Below are positions 1-7,660 of a DNA stretch of 64,000 nt, one piece after another. The stretch's first letter is position 1. Each line of letters opens with the position of its first letter. The position numbers and the translations under genes are program-made. This DNA is from Erinaceus europaeus (taxonomy: Eukaryota > Chordata > Mammalia > Eulipotyphla > Erinaceidae): NCBI RefSeq assembly GCF_950295315.1, contig NW_026647338.1, positions 62,001 through 126,000 of the forward strand, written 5' to 3'. The notes below the pieces were generated by a model, which ran no database searches, was not told where the DNA came from, and saw only the letters and a list, made by a program, of their open reading frames with translations.

Positions 1-2830
1 TCTTCTCGCCTTCTCTATCTCTAACTCTCACATGCTCTCACACACTCTGTCTTCACTCATTAATATTTTACTTAGATTCTTATTTTACTGACAGGCCCAG
101 ATAGACAAAGAGAGTTACCAGAGCACTGCTGAGCTCTGGCTTGTTGTGTTGGCGATTTCACCTAGGCTACTGGAGCCTCAGTTTGTAAGTCTTTCTGACA
201 CAAGCCATATTCTGTCTCCTCATTTCCATGCCAGTATCACTCAGAGTTTATAATAAAGATATACATACATGTATATATGTACATATAGATTTATATATCT
301 GTCATTTTTAGAATGTTCGACCTATGTATTTGACCTTCTTTCAGAATTACCACATTTATAACAGCCTAGTTTTTCTGAAATAATTGGCCATATAGTTGGA
401 GCAGGATTCAATACAATTATAAATAATAGAACCTTCCAGTAGCATTTCTAATCGTGTTTCTATTAGCATCCTTATTGTAATTATCATGGCCCAGATCTTC
501 CCTCCTTTTTCTAGTGTAAGCTTCAATACGTATGTGTTTGTTTTCTTTCTCCGGAAATCTTAATGTCCCTGGACCCTGAAGTGTTAGGGAATTTTTGAAG
601 CAGCCCTCTGTTTCTCAGCAGATGGTTTCTATGTTTCTGCTGTCATCAGGTCTTCTTGTGGTTTTTGTCTTTATTTATTTTTATTGTTTCAAGTATTCCT
701 AGATCATTCCCATTTATTTGCATATTTATTTATTTAGTCAGGTATCACATGTGGCATCATTTCTTCTCCTTGAGAGATTTTGTCTTATAAATGAAGGGAA
801 CTTTTGATGCACAATACATTTCCTGGGGCAAATACTACACACATATGGTGAAGGCTTGGGTTGTCTGGGGTCTGTGGGCATTAGAGCTGCTGCGTGACAA
901 TCTCTACAACCCAGGTTTGAACCTGTCATGAATGAACACAGCCTAGGGGGTTTTTGACTTCTGTTCTATTTCCAACTCTTCTATTTCTCTTCTTGCCATC
1001 TCTGTCTCTGACTCTCACAGGCTCTCTCTCACTCTGTCTGAACTCAGGAATATTTTACTTATATCCTTATTTTATTGACAGGCCCAGATATACAAAGAGA
1101 GTGGCCAGAGCACTGCTGAGCTCTGGCTGGTTTTGTTTGTGATTTCACCTAGGCTACTGGAGCCTCTGATTGGTAAGTCTCTCTGACTTAAGCCATATTC
1201 TGTCTCCTCATATCCATGGCAGTATCTCTCAGACTTTATAATAAAGATATACATCCATATACATATATAAATATACATATATATCTCTGTCATTTTTAGA
1301 ATTGTCAACCTATGTAATTGATCTTAATCAGAATTCACACATTTACAACAGGTTCCTTTTTCCCTACTAATTGGCCACATAGTTGGAGCAGGATTCAATA
1401 CAATTATAAATAATAGAACCTTCCAGTAGCATTTCTAATAGCATTTCTATCAGCATCCTTATTTTAATTATCATAGTACAGAACTTGCCTCCTTTCTCTA
1501 GTGTAAGCTTCAATACATATGAGTTTCTTTTCATTCTCCCGAAATCTTAATTTCCCTGGACTCTGAAGGGTCTCGGAACTTTTGAAGCAGCCCTTGATTC
1601 TCAGCAGATGGTTTCTATGTTTCTGCTGTCATCAGGTCTTCTTGTGCTTTTTGTTTTTATTTTTCATTTGTTTCAAATCCTCCTAGATAACCCCCATTTA
1701 CTTGCATATTTATTTATTTATTTATTTATTTGGTTCTATATTACATGAGGGGTCCATTCTTCTGCTTGATAGATTTTTCTCTTATAATTGAAGGGAAGTT
1801 TACACTCACAATACATATCCTGTCATAAATACTACACACATATGGTGAAGGCTGGGGTTGTCCTGGGTCTGTGGACAGGAGACTGCTGCCCTACAATCTC
1901 GACAACCCAGGTTTGAACCTGTCATGTATGAACACAGAGTGGGAGCTTTTGGACTTCTGGTCTCTTTCCAACTCTTCTATTTCTCTTCTTGCCTTCTCTG
2001 TCTCTGACTCTCACAGGCTCTCACTCACTCTGTCTGCACTCATTAATATTTTACTTATATATTATTTGACTGACAGGCCCAGATATACAAAGCGAGTCAC
2101 CAGGGCCCAGCTGAGCTCTGGATTGTTTTGTTGGCGATTTCACCTAGGTTTCTGGAGCCTCAGCTTTGTAAGTCTCTCTGGCACAAGCCATACTCTGTCT
2201 CCTCATAGCCATGCCAGTATCCCTCATAGTTGATAATAAAGATACACATACATATATGTACATATACATACATATATATATATCAGACATTTTTAGAATT
2301 GTTGACCTTTTTATTTGATCTGAATGCAGAATCACCGCATTTATAATAGCCTCCTTATTCATAAATAATTGGTCACATAGTTGGAGCAGGATTCACTACA
2401 ATTATAAATTATAAACTTTCCAGGAGCATTTCCAATAGCCTTTCTATCAGTATCCTTATTGTAATTATCATAGCACAGAACTTGCCTCCATTTTCTAGTG
2501 TAAGCTTCAAATCGTATGCGTTTCTTTTCATTCTCGGAATTCGTAATTTGCCTGGACCCTGTGTGTCAGGGAATTTTTGAAGCAGCCCTCTATTTCTCAG
2601 CAGACGTTTTCTATATTTCTGCTGTCATCAGGTCTTCCTGTGGTGTTTGTTTTTATTTTTTATTTTTTTCAAATCCTCTTAGATCATTCCCATTTATTTG
2701 CATATTTACTTATTTATTTATTTCGTCCGATATCACATGAGGGGTCATTTCTTCTGCCTGATAGATTTTCTCTTATAATTGAAGGGAACTTTTGACACAC
2801 AATACATTTCCTTTTGCAGATACTACACAC
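1..2830 (+). repeat. Sub-repeat block A-B-C of unit 1 (A truncated by the window edge)
   Basis: Three related AT-rich sub-repeats in direct tandem: A to 843, B 844-1840 (997 bp), C 1841-2830 (990 bp). Each opens with TATGGTGAAGGCT and carries GGTTTGAACCTGTCAT (B 914, C 1910), which resembles a CpG-decayed tRNA B box as in tRNA-derived SINEs. Next come a pyrimidine-rich stretch, then an antisense SINE-like piece (GAGCACTGCTGAGCTCTGG near 1107), AATAAA (252, 1240, 2235), a TA-rich stretch, and a TTTA run that looks like an antisense A-rich tail. The sub-repeats are clearly more diverged from one another than the units are, so this triplication predates the spread of the 7.8-kb unit. Confidence 0.9.
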
Positions 2831-2957
2831 TACTACAACTGCTACTGCACTGTTTTTGACAGTGACATCCAATGCACAATGGATTAGTATTGCATGGCGC
2901 TAGAGAATGTTCACTATTTAACCTACAATGTTTTTAACCTCACAAATATTTATTCTG

Positions 2958-3425
2958 TTCTTTCTTGGGGGATGAATGGTTTACAGTCAACAGTTCCATA
3001 TAATAGTGGGCACGGGGGGGTAATTTTTCCCACTACCCCTGTATTTCTGTACATCCTTTGTAACTTTCTTATTGAGGAGAAGCAAACAGTCATAAATTGA
3101 GAGAGCAGGGCCCAAGCAGGAAGAGAGACAGAGAGACATCTGCAGCTCTGATTTGTCACTAGCCCAGCTTTTCCCTAGCTGGGTAAGTGTGACCAGGGGC
3201 TCAAAACAGGGTCCTGGGATTCCACATAGTTCCCTGGCAGCTCCACCAGCTGTTCCTCCAACCCATGCTCCCTTCGTTGTCCATGTAACTGTCGATCTGC
3301 TCTAGGCATTTCTCACCTTCATATGCCAGAAACTTAACACTTCTCCCTTCCACCCATGAAACTTTGACCTTTTGCTAGGGTGCAAAACAGCAACTCCAAT
3401 CCAAGTTATTTTCGGGACAAGTGTG
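2958..3425 (-). mobile_element. Antisense L1-3'UTR-like stretch with nested SINE-like piece (unit 1)
   Basis: The flanks (about 2958-3060 and 3240-3425) read, on the minus strand, like the 3' end of a mammalian L1. Cues are the TTACAGTCAACAGTTCCATA stretch and GGTGCAAAACAGCAACTCCA. The middle (about 3065-3235) reads on the minus strand like a tRNA-type SINE: a decayed A-rich tail at the left, GAGAGACAGAGAGACATCTG, then CAGGGGCTCAAAACAGGGTC, whose complement resembles a B box. I recognise this style from hedgehog repeats by memory only. The same stretch occurs at 11454-11922, 19250-19717, 27029-27496, 34817-35284, 42601-43068, 50380-50847 and 58192-58659. Confidence 0.5.
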
Positions 3426-3442
3426 TACGTCTCTGTGGGAAG

Positions 3443-3480
3443 GTGTGTGTGTGTGTGTGTGTGTGTGTTTGTGTGTGTGT
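3443..3480. repeat. GT microsatellite 1, unit 1
   Basis: (GT)n with one interruption (GTTTGT) in the middle, directly after the L1-like stretch and about 280 bp upstream of the first CTCF motif. The interruption is unique to unit 1. Confidence 0.95.
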
Positions 3481-3757
3481 AAGTGTGCATAAGTGTGTTT
3501 CAGTTAAGATTACCGCTGTTGTTTCTTTATTCCTGACACAGGGACTTAGGAACTGGGTTGTGTTATGACAAAGGAAGTTTCCACTGCACAAGTGGTTTTT
3601 CAAGTATGAATTGGCACATTGGATTGTGGACTCTGTTGTGCATTCTCCCAGGTGGTCCTCAGATGGGTTCTTTCCTTTGCTATTCCCATGCTGTGTGTAA
3701 TTTTCTGGGTAGACTCAAAGAGGAGTGGCATGGGGAGCTCAGCTGCATTCTGCTGTA

Positions 3758-3775
3758 TGTCCACAAGGTGGCGGC
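3758..3775 (+). promoter_or_regulatory. CTCF motif 1, unit 1
   Basis: TGTCCACAAGGTGGCGGC matches the CTCF core CCASYAGRKGGCRSY at every position except A at the weakly constrained fifth base. CTCF is the zinc-finger protein that anchors chromatin loops and boundaries. It lies in the forward orientation. TGCATTCTG just upstream may be a weak upstream CTCF submotif (inference). The segment from GCTCAGCTGC to the motif is repeated at motif 2, so the two sites arose by a local duplication. Confidence 0.8.
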
Positions 3776-4003
3776 AAAGACCATAGTTGAGTGTAGTGAT
3801 TCTGTGGAATGAGGAGAACTCTAGGAATTGTGGCCCGTGGACAGCAGGGTTGAAATTGACGTAGAGTGCCCTAGACATCTGTTCTTTCCTGTGGGTGGGG
3901 GGATCCCCCATTTGGCTTTGCAAGTGGAAGGGGTTTCTCTCTTTGCCTGGGATGACTCTACTGGGAGCTTGTGAATCCCTGTGCTCAGCTGCATTCTGCT
4001 GGG

Positions 4004-4021
4004 TGTCCACAAGAGGGCAGC
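4004..4021 (+). promoter_or_regulatory. CTCF motif 2, unit 1
   Basis: TGTCCACAAGAGGGCAGC, a near-consensus CTCF core in the same orientation as motif 1 and 246 bp downstream of it. It sits about 200 bp upstream of the CCAAT/GC block. The preceding GCTCAGCTGCATTCTGCTG also precedes motif 1. Confidence 0.82.
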
Positions 4022-4220
4022 ACCAGGGCGGGACTAAGGCTCCATGGGGCAAGTGCCCTGAGGCACTGGGCTAGGAGAGTGGCGACAGTGTTTCTGGGTG
4101 TGCCCCAAGAGCATGGCCAGCCTAGCGCAGGCAGGCAGTGTCCTAAGGACGGGCCCAGACAGGAGCTGTGGGGGTCGTGTTTGCAGAAACAGGGCCTTCA
4201 GAGGATGGCAGAAAGTCCCC

Positions 4221-4950
4221 GGGGGCGGGCCTCAGAGCCCGTGCCCAATGAGCCTGAGGGGAGGGCCCAGTGGGTATTCATAGAGACAGCTGGCCAATCA
4301 GAGAGGAGGAACGTCACCCTCAGGGGCATGAAGCAAGAGCTGGCCAATGAGAACAGAGGAGGAGTTGCGTGGGCGGGCCTCAGAGAGCAGCCCACCAATG
4401 AGAGCCTGGGTGCTGGCTCTGGGTGGGCGTACCCCTGGAGGTCAGCCAATCAGGGTCCAGCGGAAGTGCCTGGGGGGCGGGCCCTCGGGAGGCTGTCCAA
4501 TGAGCGCCTGGGGCGGGCCTCGTGGGCGGAGCCCAGGAGGCTGGCCAATCATGGGGCAAGGGCGGTGACCTTCCTGGGCGTGCCTTAGGAACTGGCCTAT
4601 CAGAGGGCGCCCCTCAGACAGCAGCCCGCCAATGGGAGCCAAGAGAAGGCTGGCTGGGGGCGTGTCCCTGGGACACCAGGCCAATCAGAGTCGAGCGGAA
4701 GTGGCTGGTGGGCGGGCCTTCCGGAGGCTGCCCAATCAGCGTGCTGCAGGGCCGTGTGGGCGGTGCTCAAGGCCGCTGGCCAATCACTGACTAGGGGCCC
4801 GGACCCTCCTGGGCGTGTCCAAGCACACTGGCCAATGAGATTGCTGGTGGGGTTCTGGGCGTGGCCTAGGCCTCTGGCCTATCAGAGCCTGGCTGGCGCC
4901 CTGTGGGCGGGTCTTCTGAAGGAATCCCGCCAATGGGAGCTCAGAGCTGG
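4221..4950 (+). promoter_or_regulatory. CCAAT/GC-box minisatellite, probable CpG-island promoter (unit 1)
   Basis: Perfect CCAAT boxes start at 4245, 4294, 4344, 4395, 4446, 4497, 4545, 4629, 4681, 4732, 4780, 4832 and 4930. CCTAT variants at 4596 and 4878 sit where boxes are expected. All are on the + strand, mostly in the form CCAATCAG or CCAATGAG favoured by NF-Y. Intervals are 49, 50, 51, 51, 51, 48, 51, 33, 52, 51, 48, 52, 46 and 52, so the block is an old minisatellite of about 51 bp whose monomer is one CCAAT box plus one GGGCGG/GGGCGT box. GC boxes suit SP/KLF factors, and GCGTGGGCG at 4367-4375 is an EGR-type site. The 33-bp gap marks an internal deletion. CpGs are frequent, unlike the rest of the unit. 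Inference: a strong NF-Y/SP-driven promoter reading rightward. Promoter activity itself cannot be seen. Confidence 0.75.
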
Positions 4951-4960
4951 CCTTAAAAGG
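4951..4960 (+). promoter_or_regulatory. CArG box / TATA-like element, unit 1
   Basis: CCTTAAAAGG is a perfect CC(A/T)6GG CArG box, the SRF site. Its TTAAAA could also serve as a TATA-like element. It lies 21 bases from the start of the last CCAAT box (4930) and is the only AT-rich element at the end of the GC-rich block. If used as a TATA box, transcription would start around 4980-4990. It is unchanged in all eight units. Confidence 0.6.
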
Positions 4961-5070
4961 CTGGGCGTGCTTCCAGGAAATGCGATGCAGTGTTCAGCCC
5001 AGGGCCCTGCCTTGCAGAAGCTGTCCAGTGTGCATGTGTATAACTCCGTTTGTGCCTGTGCCTCTGTGGA

Positions 5071-5072
<2 letters not shown>

Positions 5073-5112
<40 letters not shown>

Positions 5113-5135
5113 TGAGGGAGGGAGAGAGAGAGAGA
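5073..5135. repeat. GT then GA microsatellite 2, unit 1
   Basis: (GT)n to 5111, a short break (CTGAGGGAGG), then (GA)n. It lies about 110 bp downstream of the CArG/TATA-like box, so it would be near the 5' end of any transcript. The GT part is the longest of the eight (39 nt; about 21-25 nt in the others). Confidence 0.95.
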
Positions 5136-5239
5136 ACAACAGAATCACTGTGGCACAGGTGATTTTGTGCAAAACACTTGGCACATTCTGATTTACAGCT
5201 CAATATTGACACCAGGGCAGCTCTCCTTGGCCCTTGGTC

Positions 5240-5256
5240 ACTTTTCTTCTTTTCAG
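5240..5256 (+). other. Candidate 3' splice site downstream of the promoter block
   Basis: An uninterrupted pyrimidine run (CTTTTCTTCTTTTCAG) ends in AG at 5256 and is followed by ATGTAAAG. It would be a strong 3' splice site about 270 bp after the presumed start. The sequence is the same in all units (for example AG at 13728 in unit 2). I see no convincing matching donor between the promoter and this site, so exon structure is unproven. Confidence 0.3.
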
Positions 5257-5558
5257 ATGTAAAGACACTGAAGAGGGAGAGGTTTTTGCCCTGAGACTTG
5301 CACTGGGAACTAGCAGCTGCCCTGTTTGTGTTGCCAGACTAGGAAACCTGTGGTGCCTGTCCATGTGGAGAGTCTCCTGGATGAGTTCCTTCTCGAGCCT
5401 TTTTCGCTCGGTCCCGTTGGAGCTGCATATAGCTAATGATTTGGAGATTTTATTCCTTTGGACAATTCTTTTCCTGATGCAAAGTTTCTCGCCAGGTTTT
5501 AGCAACCAATTGTGTGAATGTCACATCGAATCCATTGTAGAAAATGACTATATCAGTG

Positions 5559-5611
5559 TCTCTCTCTCTCTTTCTCTCTCTCTCTCTATCTCTCTCTCTC
5601 TATATATATAT
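5559..5611. repeat. CT then TA microsatellite, unit 1
   Basis: (CT)n with interruptions followed by a short (TA)n ending in TGTATG. The TA part is the shortest of the eight. Confidence 0.95.
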
Positions 5612-7585
5612 GTATGTAACATGTAGAGGTCTGAAAATATTTTTTAGCTAGAGACCTGCACAGCTCTGGTTTAGGGTAGCAATGTGGATACACCTGGCCC
5701 TTCTGAGCCACAGTCATGAGAGACATCTCACAGAGCCATATCGTATATCACTCTACAAATCTCTCTCAGCACAAACTACCACTGCCAAATCATCTACTTC
5801 CCTCTTGCTCTTTTTGTCCACCGAGTCTTATCCCAAAACTGTAAATCAAAGAAGAAATAGACATAGTGCAGTTCCCTGCACACAGGACAGGCTGAGGCTG
5901 GACCAGGGAGATGCAATACGCCAGCCTGCATCTTTGCTGGAGCATCACTATGACTACTTCGAATTTGGAGAGGCGAGGGCAGTTTGGGAGAGTGGGCTGC
6001 CGGCCAAGGGTTGCTTCTCAGAGTGGCTAAGACCTAGATGTTATAAGTGTTACCTTTCCTCACAAACATAAAATAGCAATGCCACTTGTAAGAAGTATGC
6101 ATGGGCATGGAAGGTTTGTCTTCAGTGCTCTGGCACTGGTCAACACAGGGCCAGAATTTCAGTCCTTGTCTGTCTCTGTCATTCTGTCTCTCTGACTGTC
6201 TCTACGTGCCTTCTTCACTGGGCCCTTACTGGAAGTCAGTGCATGCATCGTGAACTCAGCCTTCCTGGTGTTGAAATTTTCCTTTCTTTGCCCTTTGGAT
6301 TATTTAGTCTCCTGCACATGGTGTAGTACAGAGGGGAACTGCGGAGACAGCGTTGCTGCTGCAGGTTCCAGGCATATGTCCATCTCCAGCTGAAGCTGTC
6401 CAGGCCCTCTGTGCTTGACTGCCATTCTCCAGGGCCCTGAGACTGACACTCAGCCTCAATGCAACCCTCCTCACCTTCCTGCACAGCATCCTTGTCCTTA
6501 TTCCATGAGAGCCCCGGTCAAGGGAAGTGAAACTCGATCCCCCTGGCACACACACTGTGCTTTCCCTCTATTCAGCCAAATGGAAAGGATCTGTGGTACT
6601 GATGGCCACACCAGTGTCCAGATTTCCCATGCAAAACGGAAGCTTCCAGTGTTCAGAAAGAGGGTGTTTTGATGGCTGTGAAATGTCTTTTCCAAGTGCC
6701 TCATGGTGTTTCAAATCCCTTTGAAACCTGAAGTTCTTTCTTGTATCTAGGGAATATTTTCACCACTGGCCAGAAGGGCCGCCCAACTAGGAGCACAGCT
6801 ATCCAGGGGTCAGGAGGTCTTCCAGCCTGCTAGCTCCTGGAGGGATTCCTGAGTATGTCCTCAGGGCCCAAGTGTAAAAGGTGTTTCCAATTGCCTTGAT
6901 TATCAGCAGCCAGGCCCTCAGGTGAGGGGCAGGACTGTGATCTTGACTGGAAGCCCCTAATTTGGCCAATGGAGGCATCCATCTTTCTTTGTCTGTCCAT
7001 AGCAAGGGTCCGGGGAGTTTGTGCTTCCTGCAAGCAGAGCGACATTGTATGGGACACTCATGCAAGCCTACTTCTGGGAATCTCTCTGAGGGTGATGTGT
7101 GGACACCAGGACACCATGATCAGGGATGTGAAGCCACAGGAGGAATTGCCTTAGCCGGACCCAAAGGGTAGGTGTAAGGGGCCGGGTTCATCCACTATTG
7201 TTTGGTTCAACACACTTCCCATCTAAGTGGAAACACAGCCTTTTCTGGGTACTTTCTGGGCTTGTAATCTGCTGCCCTGAGCAGTGGACTGAGAGCCTGG
7301 AGGCTGAGTAGGCAGCCAAACGTGACTGGACAGGCTCAAGCCCCTGAATTCTGAGGGGTGCCCCAGCTTCCCCCATTGGCAGTGTTTGGATCATAGTGAG
7401 GCATGGCATTGATTCGGAACTCAGGAGAGTGAGACATGAGAGTCCCTTTGCATATGCATTCTTGCTTAGCCACAATCTGGGCTAGCTGGCTTGCCCTGAC
7501 CAGATAGGTTCTCTGTACATAAGTTGCAGGAGAGGCTGGCTCCCTTGCCACCCATGCTCTGAGACTACTACAGGTGATCTCTGAG
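5612..7585. other. Unrecognised 3' part of the unit (about 2 kb), no gene
   Basis: Mixed-composition sequence between the CT/TA and CA microsatellites. It is present in all eight units (from 14104, 21875, 29669, 37453, 45228, 53040 and 60831). A 129-codon open frame (5682-6071 and its copies) stays open in every unit. However, the units are too alike for that to mean anything, and I recognise no domain, signal peptide or repeat pattern in it. A pyrimidine-rich stretch near 6160-6210 looks SINE-derived. I see no RNA gene. Confidence 0.6.
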
Positions 7586-7612
7586 CACACACAGACACAC
7601 ACAAACAGACAG

Positions 7613-7635
7613 ACACACACACACACACACACACA
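7613..7635. repeat. CA microsatellite, unit 1 (23 nt)
   Basis: Pure (CA)n after an interrupted CACACAGACACACACAAACAGA lead-in of CA-like steps from about 7586. It marks the left edge of the next sub-repeat block. Confidence 0.95.
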
Positions 7636-7660
7636 TTACTGTCAGGTTGGTAGTAGAGCC

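Noticed and set aside
914..930. GGTTTGAACCTG as part of a functional tRNA gene
   Set aside because: It resembles a B box, but no cloverleaf, anticodon arm or A box can be folded around it. A decayed tRNA-derived SINE explains it better.
3894..3912. GGGGGATCCCCC palindrome between the CTCF motifs
   Set aside because: A perfect 12-base palindrome, but short and in a G-rich context. One extra G in units 3 to 8 leaves it intact. No function can be argued from it.
3600..4052. 150-codon open frame on the minus strand through both CTCF motifs
   Set aside because: One inserted G in units 3 to 8 shifts the frame and shortens it to 137 codons with a different start. No recognisable protein features.
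3971..4588. Open frame of about 205-210 codons across the CTCF motif 2 and CCAAT/GC block (also 12460-13092 and 51400-52032), and related 188-codon frames (13097-13663 and copies)
   Set aside because: The frame is open because the block is GC-rich and repetitive. It is broken by the CAAG/TTAAG difference and by single-base changes between units, has no recognisable domain, and overlaps the promoter-like minisatellite.
4221..4950. CRISPR array, suggested by regular spacing of about 50 bp
   Set aside because: The repeated part is a degenerate CCAAT plus GC-box monomer, not an exact repeat with unique spacers, and the context is mammalian nuclear DNA.
5682..6071. 129-codon open frame conserved in all eight units
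   Set aside because: The units are so similar that conservation is uninformative. Differences among copies include many amino-acid-changing ones, with no sign of codon-level constraint and no recognisable protein family.
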